Below, piece by piece: positions 51,843 through 63,080 of a DNA stretch of 64,000 nt (positions are counted from its first letter, which is position 1; every line of letters begins with the position of its first letter). This stretch comes from Cerioporus squamosus (Eukaryota > Basidiomycota > Agaricomycetes > Polyporales > Polyporaceae), in contig JABYQS010000079.1 in assembly GCA_022592435.1 (NCBI GenBank), positions 62,001 through 126,000 of the forward strand. The letters are read 5' to 3'. The position numbers were made by a program, and so were the translations under genes. A model generated the notes under the pieces. The model searched no databases and was not told the DNA's origin. It saw nothing but the letters and a program-made list of their open reading frames with translations.

Positions 51843-53344
51843 ATGCATACTGCGTGGACGAAGAAGGGCTCGTCGCTGCCCTCGGACAGGATCCCATCAA
51901 GAACACAGACTCCCCAGCCTGCGAAGGGTAAAGGAAAGGGCAAGGGAAAGGAAGAGGCCCCGCCCAAGAGCAAGGAGGTCCGCGCGCTCGAGAAGCTGCG
52001 CGACGACCTCCGCAATGCGTCAGGCAGGGAGAGAGACCCGAAGGGCGGGTGCTTTTGTCAAGGTGTGTGTCGAGCTTGCTATGTCATGAATTTTATCATA
52101 CGTTCTTGCTCTCTGCGAACGGTTAAGTCGGGTGCATTCATTCCGAGAATTTGTCTGCCCGGTCCTCCTGGATGGCGTCGTGCACAACGGCTATTCGCTC
52201 TGCATCATAATTCGGGGAGAGAGCCTGCGACATGTCACATTGGATAGGGGGGATCGAAGTGGTGGCTTCTGCGACGATGGTGATTACCTCCAACTGTACA
52301 CGGTGCATTCACCACGCATTCACTCCGCTTTCCGCTAATGTCCCGGTACTGTGTGTATGCGGACATCGAAGACAGACGATAAACATTTGCCTTTCACATT
52401 TGCCCCGTTATTCATGCCGATCTTACATCGCTTTAACCTCTCGAAGTGAAGCGACGGCAGTTCTCTGTCTTGCGTCCGGAAGAGTCTGGCAGCTGCTTTC
52501 TTCCCGAAATATCGACCGCATACACCTTTCCACTGAGGAACCGAAACATATATCCATGCGTGTGAGCTACAATGTGGACACGCATGTCCCCCTTCGTGGC
52601 AAGCTGTACGACGGCTGGTGGCCGTCGACGCTCTGCGCGATCACACAGAAGACCACGTTCCTTGGACTAGTGGCTTGAAGCGGTTACGGGGCTTCGGTAC
52701 ATACCCTGGAGGTCAATGGTGTATCTCTTGTTGTACTCGACGACTGTCGTGGAGCTGCTTCTGACCTCCCTTACTCCCCAGCCCGGATGCACGCACTTTC
52801 GACATATAACCCAATATGCCGCTCATGTGGGCTCATCCTCTGCGAACTCAACCTTCCCAACTTCGCCTGTCCACACTGCACCGAGGCCCTCCTTACGCCC
52901 ACCGCGCGCGACGCCCTCATCCAAACGCTCGAATCCCGCATAGACGAGACCCTCGCCAAGGAGGAAGCTGACCGGCAGCGCCTCATCCAGGAAGCCCGTG
53001 CAGCCCAAGGCGCATTCCCCACCCTCTCCGCCGCATCGTCTCGCTCCGGCACCCCTGGACCAGGCTCGGACGCCCAGGCGTCCCACCCGGTGAACCAGAC
53101 GCACAAGGTGCTGTCGCTCGACTCGAAGACCCGGAAAGTCAAGGTCTCGTCGTACACCCCGCCCGCCGTCTCTCGCACGGCGTCGACAGACAAGATCAAG
53201 CAGCAGCCCGAGCCCGAGTACAAGCGCGTCCCGGCGCCACCGGCGGAGGTGTCCTGCTCGTCTGCGCCGCTGAACCCTCATCATCGGCCGTGGGCGAACT
53301 TACGCGGGCTGAACGTGACATATGTGCCGCCCGGTCGGGCATGA
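51843..53344 (+). CDS. ASC-1/TRIP4-type zinc-finger (C2HC5) protein, 260 aa
   Basis: Exon 1 (51843-52062) starts MHTAWTKKGSSLPS, carries a Lys/Gly-rich linker and ends DPKGGCFCQ. Exon 2 (52782-53344) resumes AR-MHALSTYNPICRSCG and LILCELNLPNFACPHC. Together they give the Cys/His pattern of the zf-C2HC5 finger of activating signal cointegrator 1. A helical Lys/Glu segment (LAKEEADRQRLIQEARAAQG) and the family motif THKVLSLDSKTRKVKVSSY follow. In animals TRIP4 is the zinc-finger subunit of the ASC-1 complex, which acts with a helicase in transcription coactivation and in splitting collided ribosomes. A similar role in fungi is inferred. The phase-1 junction is exact, but the intron is 719 bp, far longer than others here. 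Confidence 0.85.
52063..52781 (+). other. Unusually long intron in the TRIP4-type gene
   Basis: It begins GTGTGTG and ends CTCCCCAG with a CTGAC branch-like site about 20 bases upstream. At 719 bp it is more than ten times the typical intron in this window. No gene or clear terminal repeat is seen inside, but an old insertion is the simplest explanation. Confidence 0.7.
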
Positions 53345-56342
53345 CGGCGCAGTAGGAAGCTTGGGTGATTGCGTTCTTCCTTCACGTTGCTGTCTCTTTA
53401 TTTACAGCTTAACAGCTTGGAGACAATCGCACTAGCGCATTATCCGGTGACTTGTTTGGGTGCGGGGACGCGCTGCGCTGGTAGCGTACGGCAACCAGCG
53501 TTCAGTTCTGTACACGACGGTTCGCCGCCGTCGCCACAATTGACCTCGACGTCATGCAACGCGTGTCGACCGCGCAGATACAAGGCTTCAGGCCTGATAA
53601 CGCAGCGTCCGACGTGCCACTGTTCTAACAATACCTCACCGCCCTCCAACTTCCGATTCTGTATGGCTGAGTCCGGCCGCTACAATGCCATGGAGAGGTC
53701 TGGAGATCTTGTGAACACAGAACCGTCCTGGGTCGCCGGATTGCATCAGCTCCGACGATACCGCGGGAGACTGCGTGCTCGGTGCGTTTTCGGTCTTTCA
53801 ACCTTGTTCGCGCTCAGGCAGATGTAACCCACCATTTACAGTGTTCGCCGCATCCCCGCTCACCACTGCTCCATTTCGCCCGCATCCGCATTTGAGTGAC
53901 TAGCGCGAGTGTACCTGTGACATAGTCCATACAAGCGTGACTTTCTGTCCGTTCTGCAGCAACGACATGCGCAAATCCCTGTTTAGCATCACCAAGACCA
54001 CACTTCCGTGTCTGCCCTCGTGATCTCGGCCGCACCTAAACCCAGGTGAGCTGCCATCGCTCCGACAGCGAACTCGAACGTCCAAGTACCTTCCTTCACG
54101 CTCAGCAACGCCACGTCGCACAGCGCCCGCGATCTTGCGAGTGCGCTGCGGTCGCCGGTGCGTAGCCCAATCAGGCACTCGTTCGAAGTGCGAGGTCGTG
54201 ATGCGACCCCACGTCAAGGCCGATCGGTGTATTCAGGTCCCAGGCCACGGCACTCTTGGGGTGTGCCGAGAATGAAAGAAGCTGATCAGCCCCACACCCA
54301 CAGCCCGCGGGCCATGTACGCCAGCCAGGACAACTGTTCGCATCTCGCATTCTGCGTTCTGCGTTCTGCGAAGTCTCCCGCGCGAACGCCGAAGTGTGTG
54401 GAGCGTGGGCGGAACCCCGCTGTCGGGGCGTGTATGACTCATACGCACGGTCGAGCAGGTACTCGGACAGGAAGGTTGAGTGACAGACGGAAGGGCAGGT
54501 GCGTGAAAGGGGGAAGGGGGCGAGCATAGCATCTGTGATACTGATGACCACCCCAGTGACTGATGCGACTTGCCTGGACGGGAGACAAAGAGCCCGATGG
54601 AAGAGCTGGCTGCAGATGGGACGGTGCGCATATGGATATACTAGGTGAGTCGGGACCAATCTCGAGAGATGCGAGGTATCGGAGTGCTGACAATGATATC
54701 TTCTGCTTTAAGGATCGAATGCACTTGTGATAAATGCGAATATACAACGTCCTCCTGGAAGCTCAGGGGAATTTATCTGAACTTTGACCGTACAGGTCCG
54801 GGACGTACCACACCGACTCCGAGTCGGGCGGCGGACACTCCGAGCGGTCACAGTGCGAAGCCATCGCCCTCTCATGGTTCTCCCTGCGGCTTCAACCTCC
54901 TAGCGCAGGGCGCTGTGTTCTCTACCGGCCTGAGAAGCGTCGTGACGGCCCCAAAACCTAGAGAAGACTGCAGCCTGTGCGACTACAGCCTGCTCAAGTT
55001 CGTTATGAAAAGGTCTGCGAGCGGTGGCCGTCCAACGTTCCATCGATGATCCCGCATCGAGTGCACCACAGCCACACCACAAGAAGCCGGAAGAGCCATC
55101 TCCGCCTCGAAGTAGCGTTCTGGAATTCCTTCACCTTCCATCGCCCGCCTCGCACACGCTCAATGCCATCACATCATGCACGAGTCCACGCCGGCGGGCC
55201 GCAGACATCACCCCCATTCGTCGTCTCGCCAAGGACCCCCCGAATCCGAGTAGCGGCTAGCCTGCGCCTGGCTCGGTGTCCCGCGAGTGGGTGGCCAGTG
55301 GCCACAGCCTCCGGGGTTAGGACGATGTTGAACAAACAACACGCACCATATCAGGAAGACAGCGCACCGCCCTGTGGGTGTTCGAACCACTCACTGGCTG
55401 TGGCTTGCCATGATGAAGCGATGTCGCGGCGACGCGCGGGATGCCCAGGCTTGATCATCCAATGCCCGGGATCTGATGACGTGTGCTGCGCGTTGTTGAG
55501 TCCGTCCCTGTCTGTCCCTCGTGGCTGGCAATACAGGGCCACTACTATGAGGATGGTCACAATGGGACGGGATAGGACGGGATCCCGTCATGGGCGTTCC
55601 TGTCCCACCCTCCTCGGCCTCGCCGGATTGGGGCTCCGCTGGTGTCGTGGGTTCAATGACTCCCGCTCGGACTCGTGCAGACGGGATAGGAACGCGACAT
55701 GGACTCAGGACTAGAATATGCGTCGGCAGAGTAGCGATTGCAGGCACGAAGGACCCGCATGTCGCCGAATCGTCTAGCTCAATGCGTACTATTTGTCAAG
55801 GGCTCGGCCACGCTCCCAGTTCTGCGGGCTGTCATCCATGCCATCTACCACCGAGCGGGGACACAGATAACACTCCTCAACCTGAAAATATATGAGACGC
55901 TATGGGACGCTATCTAGGGTCCACTACCCCGCCTCACGCGGTAGTTCAAGTACTAGACGCCCGCCAGTTCCGCACTAGGATTGTCGCCCTGCATCCTCAG
56001 ATGTCCTCATAAATCCGATCAACCAAACGACTGAGTTATACAGACAACACTCGAGCAAAATATACGATAAATAACTCCACAGCCGAGGAAACAATACATA
56101 TGCATGCGTAAGAGCGTCTGCGAGATCGTCAGGTCCTCAAGCTTATGCTCACCAGAGACGGCGCGATAGGATCGTGGTGGTAAGACTGCTGCCGCGTCTT
56201 CAGCCTTCTCTTCTTCGGACCCATACGAAACATGCAGGACATACGCGAGTCCGATCCTGACACATGGCTTGCTATGCAGGAGGGTAGCGCAACCGTGGCG
56301 TCAAGTCTTCGACGTAGCGTGGTCATATGGTCCCTCTGAATG
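53345..56342. other. 3-kb stretch without a confident gene
   Basis: Possible coding fragments include plus VQRSIDDPASSAPQPHHKKP (about 55030-55085) continuing to TPIRRLAKDPPNPSSG before a stop at 55258, which resembles the disordered end of a real protein. Near 55576-55589 there is a perfect 14-bp palindrome (GACGGGATCCCGTC) in a local GGGACGGGATAGG repeat. From 55870 to 56130 the sequence is AT-richer and looks like 3' or intergenic DNA. Confidence 0.4.
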
Positions 56343-59139
56343 CTATTGCGGAGCGCTTGAGGGCTCGGCCGCTTCAGCACTGGGAGTTACCCCTCTCGAG
56401 CTGCGGCCGCTGAACTGGGCCTGGAGTTGTTCGATCGAGGCATTTTTCTCCTGAAGTTCGCGGGTCCTCTGGTCCAGCTCTCGTTGTTTTTCCTCAACCT
56501 CCCGCTCGATGGCGTCGACTCGCGCCTGGGACATGCTCTCGACCCTCGAGAGCAAGTCAGCCGGTATGCGCATACCCTCCGCGTTGAGTGGCGTCGACGT
56601 CCGAACGGGAGTAGACGTCCGAGGATGGTCAGCGGGAGCAGGCGGGGGGGAGAAGGAGATGAGCGGCACATCGATGTCAAGGTCGTCTGGTGAGACGGGT
56701 AGAGGTACCTCCGATGGCTCGACGAGCATGCTCGTGATAGTGTGGGCCGTCGAGTGCAGCGAAGGGAAGAGAAAGTCATCGTCGGCGAGCGAGAGGATCG
56801 TCGGATGAAGCGGCGTCGCAAGCTCCATTGACTGCTCCTCGTCCAGCTCACTTCCGTCATCGGTCGGTGCGGGGTAACATACCCGCTGCTGTTCGTCCGT
56901 TACTTCCTCGCGCTCTCCGGAGGTGTCTGGAGTCCTCGAAGGAGCAGCGGGGACGTCCAAGTCTGCGCCCGGGGTTGCAATAGCAGCGGAAACGCGGGGC
57001 GCTGATGGGTTTGGTGTGTGCGCGCGGGATGATGGCATTTTCAGATCGCCGGATGCATATCTGGGTTGGTCCCCGTGCGCAGCAGCAGCGGGAGGGTCGA
57101 GGAGCGCCTTGCGGAGATTGTCTATCTCGGCCTGCAGCGCTTCCTCACGTCGCGCGCGCTCTGCAGTGAGCTCCTCGAGCTGCCGGCGCAGCGCCCGGTT
57201 TTCCCTGATGCCGCACGAGATGTCAGCTCAGTACTGTGACAAGGTGGGTACGAGAACGTGACAAATGCGACAGACCTGGCACACTCTTCCTCGTGGTGCA
57301 GGACACGCGTCGTCAGGTCGTCAACTGGCTGGTGTGCTCGCCTTGGGACGTCCTCATGCTCCGCTGAACCACCGGCAACAGGAGCGTTGCGACCCTGCGC
57401 CCAGTATTAGGCAATTGACAACGAGTGTCTGGTACGATCTGGACATACCTGAGGAAGCGCTCCAGCAAGCATTCTCTTCAGCGCATCGCGCTCCGCGCTG
57501 AACGCCACAATCTCTGTCGACAAGAGATCAATCTGGTGTTTCAGGTCTTCCAACCCAAGGCCAGGGAATTCGTCCGGTCTTTCTGTTTCCGCCAATGCTA
57601 GGTGAGTAGGACCGGAAGGTGACCCACGATGTGGGTCCTCCCGGTCGTAGCGTCCAGGTGTTAATTCGAAGCGGGAAGGAGAGCCCGGGCCTGCGCGAGG
57701 GAGCAATTGCGGACTAGGCGGCGTGCGTGCATTTCGGCTGGACGATGGGGCTACATTCTCGGCAGGCGGTATGGATCTAGCCAAGGGAGCGTGGATACGT
57801 CCCGACTTCGAGCTATGCGGTTTAGGCGGAGGTGAGGGGATATCGCCGGCTGTCGGATGGGAGGTGGCTTCGTGGAGCTAGCACGGACGTCAATTCAGAC
57901 AAGAAGATGTTCACTGCGAGCTCACCTGGTGACGCAAGTAATCCACTTCTCGTTCCAGAGTTCGCTGCTGGACCAGAATCTGGGAGAGGACTGGTTCGGG
58001 ATCGGGAAACTTTTCGACTCGCATCGGCCTCGACTGTCCAGCTGACACGTCCTCTATCACAGATCTACGTGTATGTGTACACGTTGGGCAAGGGCGTGAA
58101 GGGCCTAGCGATGAGTCCGCGGGGTACGAGATAGACAACAGGACGCGATGTCCAGCATGCGTGGCGCAGGCCTCTAACTCCGCGTCTCTGCGGGCGACCA
58201 TTGCACGCAACCTGAGGATCTCCGCGTCGGATTGCTCCTTCGTGCGAGCATGAGCTTGTCTCTCCTCCTCTAGTCGCCGCGACATGGCTTCGAGAAGAGC
58301 AGCGTGGATGGCATCGCGGTCACTGTCTGCTCGTCGCGAGCTCTGAGTGAGAGGTGCTGGGTCTAGGGAAGCCGCCACGGACACCCGCATAATGGAGTAA
58401 GCTCGCGTGGTGGGAATGTGAGGGACGGATGTGACCAACCTACAGGCCGCGCAAGGCTCATACGAGAATAGGGCCAGACAGAGTAGTCATTACATCTCTC
58501 GACTAGAGGAAAAAGTCATGAGCATGGGTAGTGCTACGTACGCAACCTTCAACGCCTTCTCACAGACTTCAGGCATCGACGAATTGTACCATCGCGGCTG
58601 AACTAGTGGTATAGTCCGCACGTCGCGAACTACTAGGGTGCGACGATAGGGGCTTCATCCCCATGGCACCAATGGTGCCACTAGATTGAACAGCGACTTC
58701 ATTCAATGCCCCATGTCCACCTCATGGACGGTAGATGCACTTTGATCTCAGACTGAAATAAGTACACACCTTTCTCGACCAAGATGGTAACCACCTCGCG
58801 CATTTCGTCCCTCTCCGCCTCCGCACGCTTCACTTCATCCAGATAGCGGTCCAGCTTCTCGCTCAACTTCTCCTTCGCGCGCTTCTCCGTCTTCAGCTCC
58901 TTCTGGTGCGCGGTTCGCGACGCGTCCAGCTCGTCGAGGGTCGCCATAAGGCGCGTCTGCATCTGGGAAAGCCGCATGTTGCAGAGCTCCAGCTCCTTAA
59001 GAAGCCGCGCGACCTGATAGCCGTCCCAGTCATGCTAATCAGTCGCAGCTCAAACTCCGTGGAACAGATAGACACATACCTCGGCATCGCGTCGCGTACT
59101 TGAGCTTCCCTGAGGATCCTGCCTGATACCGGGACCCAT
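56343..59139 (-). CDS. Large coiled-coil protein, about eight exons
   Basis: ATG 59139 begins MGPGIRQDPQGSSSTRRDAE. After an intron a first coiled coil follows (VARLLKELELCNMRLSQMQT; EKRAKEKLSEKLDRYLDEVK) ending VVTILVEK. A long intron of about 260 bp then leads to VERCNDYSVWPYSRMSLARP. Further exons give a second coil (AMSRRLEEERQAHARTKEQS; MVARRDAELEAC), a CxxC segment (PCPTCTHTRR), VLSQILVQQRTLEREVDYL, a disordered Pro/Ser region, DLKHQIDLLSTEIVAFSAER, ENRALRRQLEELTAERARRE and a last coil (AIEREVEEKQRELDQRTREL). The stop is at 56343. All junctions I tested keep frame, so the gene is intact (roughly 800 aa). It is probably a scaffold or cytoskeletal-type protein; no named family is claimed. 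Confidence 0.8.
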
Positions 59140-59785
59140 GCGAGAGATTTGTATCCAAAATTACCGATAATTTACGCGTAGATGTTTACAGACGAGCAGT
59201 ACAGGGTTACACAAGCATCAGCAGAGCATCCAGAAAGCAAAAACACGGAAAGCAAGGAGGGAAATCGTGGTCAAGAGGCAAGCACAAAAGCGGCGAGAAC
59301 AATACCAACCATCCGGCGTTTACCCACTAGCGCCCTAAGGGGTCCAGACCGTCCGAGACAGTAAACACTTCGGTAGTCTTCCTACCTCTTCCTACACTGA
59401 GGAACGTTAACCATGCTTATCCTGGCAATGAGCGACCCCCAACCACTAGCTTGAAGCTCCGTACGGCGGTGAGAAATATTTCTTTCCCCCATTTCATGTG
59501 TTACTTGGCGACTGAAACTTTCTTTTGTTGCACACCCATCATTAGTGCAGAGCATGCACCCTATACTGGCATTCCAACAATACTACGTGTATATGTATCG
59601 CAAGCGGAGTCATTCAGGAAAGTCCGTGTTGCAGAGTCCGTATAGAGTCCTCGTTATTTGAAGTCCCGATGAAGTCCATGTGATCCTTTCACAGGACCAT
59701 CACAAAACGTCTGCAGAAACGTCTGTAAGTCTGGACTCGACAACACCATAGACGACTGGAGTACGCACCTCAAGCTGCACCATCG
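59140..59785. other. Intergenic
   Basis: This holds the upstream region of the coiled-coil gene (minus) and the 3' side of the cerato-platanin gene (minus). Sequence near 59160-59260 is A-rich. No gene is seen. Confidence 0.4.
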
Positions 59786-60199
59786 TCACAGCCCGCACAC
59801 GGACGCGTCGACCTGCTGCACCGACGCGTCGATCCGCCCAAGGAACACAGCCTGCCCGTCCGTGAGCGTGTTCATCGCCTCCAGAGCAATGTTGAAGCCG
59901 TCGTCGGCGTGGTCAATGGCGAGTATGTTGATGCTCTTGCCATTGTACGTCAGCTGCCAGCACGACCCGCACTGCGGCGAGTCGAAGCCCGCGATGGCGG
60001 CCGCTCCCCCGATGTTGGGGAAGATCGGGAGCGAGCCAAAGTTCGGGAAGCCCTTCGGGATGAGCCCGTTCGGCCCGTCGGAGCATGCGACGTCACTCAT
60101 GCTGCCAGACGGGTTGTCGTACGTCTCGTCGTACGATACCGTCACGGCGAGCGCGGAGGAGACGAGGGCGGCGAATGCGAGGAGGGAGGTGAACTGCAT
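59786..60199 (-). CDS. Cerato-platanin family secreted protein, 137 aa
   Basis: This is an intact single-exon gene. The signal peptide MQFTSLLAFAALVSSALA is followed by the mature start VTVSYDETYDNPSGSM, a typical cerato-platanin N-terminus. The four conserved cysteines are at 39, 77, 80 and 135 (VACSDG, PQCGSC, ASVCGL), forming two disulfides in known members. The family core SCWQLTYNGKSINILAIDHA is present. Length matches the family. Cerato-platanins are small secreted double-psi beta-barrel proteins of fungal cell walls that bind chitin fragments, act like expansins, and can trigger plant defence. Basidiomycetes carry several copies. There is no sign of decay here, in contrast to its neighbours. 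Confidence 0.95.
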   Translation of the reverse strand: MQFTSLLAFAALVSSALAVTVSYDETYDNPSGSMSDVACSDGPNGLIPKGFPNFGSLPIFPNIGGAAAIAGFDSPQCGSCWQLTYNGKSINILAIDHADDGFNIALEAMNTLTDGQAVFLGRIDASVQQVDASVCGL

Positions 60200-60308
60200 G
60201 ATGGTGACGATGTCGAAGGGGAGAGGCTCGAGCGACCGAATGTGTCTGAGTGCGAGAGCGAGAGAACGATGGGTCGATGCTGGAGCACTGTTGGCCTTGA
60301 GGACGTCG

Positions 60309-60315
60309 TTTTATA
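60309..60315 (-). promoter_or_regulatory. TATA box of the cerato-platanin gene
   Basis: TATAAAA on the minus strand lies 110 bp upstream of the ATG at 60199, a plausible core-promoter position for a highly expressed secreted protein. Confidence 0.6.
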
Positions 60316-60319
60316 GCTG

Positions 60320-61065
60320 CAGTTCTCGCTGTCGACGGCACCCTTGCCCGCAGTGGAGAACAGTTCACAGTTTAGACGACCGCGGGCGAACATGTCCGAG
60401 ACCATGCTATGCTGGATGCCTGCCACTCCAGTAAGTCAGCCTTCCGCCGGCCGAGAATTATGATCGAGGCCATGAGACCGCCTCGCGGGCATTCACTCGC
60501 CGTCTGGGTGTGACAAGAACGCCAGAGGCTAACCATCCCATCGATGACATGGGCCGTCTATTGAGACGCGAGGCTTCTCAATCGGTGAACGAGATGGAAT
60601 AAGTATAGCCAGCACTAGGCTCCTGTACGCTGCGGGAAGTATTCTGTGAGTGTGGGTAGCGTAACAGATACACGGCATTGGGACTTACATGTCTGCCGAG
60701 TCCTGTGTAGCCAAAGCGCGGACGCTGAAGCTCAGTACACCAGTGTCGGCAGAGGGAGACCGCACGCCAAAGAGACTTATTCCTGTCTTCACCTACGTAA
60801 TGTACGGTTAGCTGGACGGCCTCGCTTTTTTGAACGTTCGGTCCGAGCCCGCGCGGACTCTGCTAGGCCTAAGTATGATACACTTCCCTGGTATCACGCC
60901 GCAGTCAACACGCGTACGACTATATTAGAATCCGCTTGCCAGCGAACGGGAATAATATGACACGATTATTGGTGAACAGAAGGAGTCACTTTGCATTACT
61001 AGGAGTTGTGACTTTGTGCGTAGGGGTGTGGAAAAGAGGATGAGACATCGGACCATAATCAGGAC
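60320..61065. other. Intergenic, no recognisable gene
   Basis: This is the upstream region of the cerato-platanin gene and the 3' side of the carboxylesterase pseudogene. Open frames (for example plus 60646-60960) have no motif. Confidence 0.4.
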
Positions 61066-62640
61066 CTAGAGGGGGCGAGCAAGGCTCATCGCCTCGCATG
61101 GGCAAGAGACGCAGTTCGTCCGTTTCAATTTGAGCGGGACATCGCCGTCAAGGAGAGTAAGCACCTGGCGCAAGAGAGAGTCATACGTCGGCCAGGAGAT
61201 CATCTTGTTGGACGCGCCGTTGGGGTCGAGATGCGTCGCGAACTGAATGATGTAAGTAGTCCGTGAGCTCGTTACCAAGCGCGAGAGCGGGAAAGAAGTC
61301 GCCTCCGTGCGCCCTGTCAGAGCACCATCAGTCGATCTTGAGCGGGCTCTAGACACGGACAATTGTCACCCACGTATCCAAGGCCAGGCGAGCTGCGGCG
61401 CTTGCTGACTCGTCGCCCGTAGTCCTTAGTGTGAGTTCTACTATGAGAGAAGAATGGTACACACTAAATGACCAGGTGGGCTGTTTGAATGACGGCTGGT
61501 CAAGGAAGAAGCGCCTCCGAGCCTGGAGGATGATGTCGCCCTGGAACGCAGCCATGCGCTTGTACATCTATGCCAGCTGGTTCGCATTCCCTGTGCCGAC
61601 GGGCGAGCCCTGAGCCGGGTCGTTGGGGTACAGGTCGAAGATTGGAGCAATCAGTGCCTTGGGCGCGCGCAGGAAGAAGAACTCGTGGACATAGTCGCGG
61701 AACTGGTCCTCGGTGCTGCATATCGCTTGGGTTGGCTTCGCTGGACGATGTACAGGGTGAATAGTGCATGATTTATGTCGAAATAGAGCTGCCAATTGCG
61801 AAGATAGTGTCGCCGCTGATGAAGGGGATCTTCGCCACTTGACCGGCCAACACCAGGTGCTGAGGAGGTGCTGTCAAGAGGACGCCATTTGCGGGAGGAG
61901 CCCAGGGAGTAGCGAAACCCTGTCAAGCACAAATGAGTTATCCTCGTCTTAATCGTTACTGTTCTAGACAGCTCACGATGTATTCAAAAAAGTTCGGCAG
62001 CGTGGCTTTTGAGCGACCAGAGTCTGAGGCGGGACGTTGCGAAGGCAGTCAACAGTGTGGCGTTCGAGCAGCTAGCGTGCTGGACAAACTGGCCGTGATA
62101 CTGCTGCTGTTCGGCGATGTCGCCGGTAGGAATCGGGGAACCGGCGTTCATGATCGCACCCGGGAAGAGGCCCTCGGTGTTGCCACCATTCGTGACCATC
62201 TGAAGTGCTGGAGAGATGGCGCCGGAGCAGCTGCGAGGCAAACAGGAGGTGGTCGGTCTCCCGAATGACTCCGAACCGCGTGGAGACGTACATTGTGACC
62301 TTCTTGGGATCGCCACCAAACGCGGAGATGTACTTCTGGACCCAGCGAAGAGCCTCACGTTCTGTATCTGGTATGAGAAGGCTCATAACAGGGCAGGAAG
62401 GCTTCTTGAACTCGAGGTCCTACAGACCCAAATTGCCTACACCTGCCTCCTCGACCTCCTTACCGCCCAGGAGCCCGAAGGCTAAAGAGGAATTGGTTAG
62501 CCCAGAGCCCCAGAGAAGTGGTGGATCTCCGTACCGTGAAGGCGATAGTTCAGAGCGACGTAGATGACTGGTTTGCCAAGCTGTACGGATTGTGCTACAA
62601 CGACATCACCTGGCATCCTGACAAGTGGTGAGCCTCGTCG
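61066..62640 (-). pseudogene. Type-B carboxylesterase/lipase, decayed
   Basis: Order along the minus strand: QLGKPVIYVALNYRLH, then after an intron FGLLGGKEVEEAGVGNLGL with a stop, WVQKYISAFGGDPKKVTM, LQMVTNGGNTEGLFPGAI, NAGSPIPTGDIAEQQQYH, LAGQVAKIPFISGDTIFA, EFRDYVHEFFF, LYPNDPAQGSPVGTGNANQ with a stop, AAFQGDIILQARRRFFL and finally HLDPNGASNKMISWPTYDS before the terminal stop at 61066. This is the fungal cholinesterase-like carboxylesterase fold. The nucleophile elbow GESAGA is reduced to CSGA next to an intron boundary, and at least two in-frame stops occur, so it is inactive. Intact relatives are secreted lipases/esterases of about 540 aa. Confidence 0.85.
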
Positions 62641-62976
62641 CTGGGCTGTCGTTCGCAGAGAAAGACGTACTGTGAGGATAAGCCGATGGTAAATCCCCCT
62701 ACATCAGGAGAATACGGTCAATACTCGATTATGACTGGGATACTATCCATCGGGCCGCGCCATGCCTACCTCCGAAGATAAACTACAGGGTCGGTCAGCC
62801 GACTGTCGTTCACTTTGGAATGTATCACCACTTACGACAATGACAGGAAGCTTGTCACAGTTCACCGAGCTGCGAGCACATCTGTGGGTTCCATGCGGGC
62901 TAGCGGTGGCTAGCTAGTAGTAGTAGCACTGTAGAAGCCGCGACTGGGGATTGTGGGTGTTCGGATGAAGGGGGAG
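62641..62976. other. Intergenic
   Basis: No gene or repeat is seen, apart from a short TAG-rich run (TAGTAGTAGTAG at about 62915). Confidence 0.4.
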
Positions 62977-62983
62977 AAAAAAA
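62977..62983 (-). terminator. RNA polymerase III terminator of tRNA-Pro
   Basis: Seven T residues on the minus strand directly follow the tRNA 3' end, a strong Pol III stop signal. Confidence 0.9.
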
Positions 62984-63080
62984 GGGCCCAACCGGGAATT
63001 GAACCCGGGACCTCGCGCATACTGTGGTCTTCCGACCGGGAACCCCCGAAGCGCGAATCATACTACTAGACCATTGGGCC
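62984..63080 (-). tRNA. tRNA-Pro (anticodon CGG) with a 25-nt intron
   Basis: The seven-base acceptor stem GGCCCAA pairs with TTGGGCC, with discriminator C at 62984. The D arm TGGTCTAGTAGTATGA is the standard proline form. The anticodon stem CGCGC pairs with GCGCG, and the loop TTCGGG-T contains CGG. The T arm CCGGG-TTCAATT-CCCGG gives a perfect B box. A 25-nt intron (63020-63044) interrupts the loop one base 3' of the anticodon, the canonical nuclear position, leaving a 72-nt mature tRNA. It reads the CCG codon. No 3' CCA is encoded, as expected. Confidence 0.95.

Noticed and set aside
55576..55589. Perfect palindrome GACGGGATCCCGTC as a regulatory or mobile-element site
   Set aside because: It is isolated in a GGGACGGGATAGG-like repeat, with no neighbouring gene start, target duplication or partner repeat to give it meaning.
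58506..58767. Frameshift in the coiled-coil gene where VVTILVEK is followed by unrelated residues
   Set aside because: A GTGTGT donor and CCTCTAG acceptor with matching phase join it to VERCNDYSVWP, so this is a longish intron, not a break.
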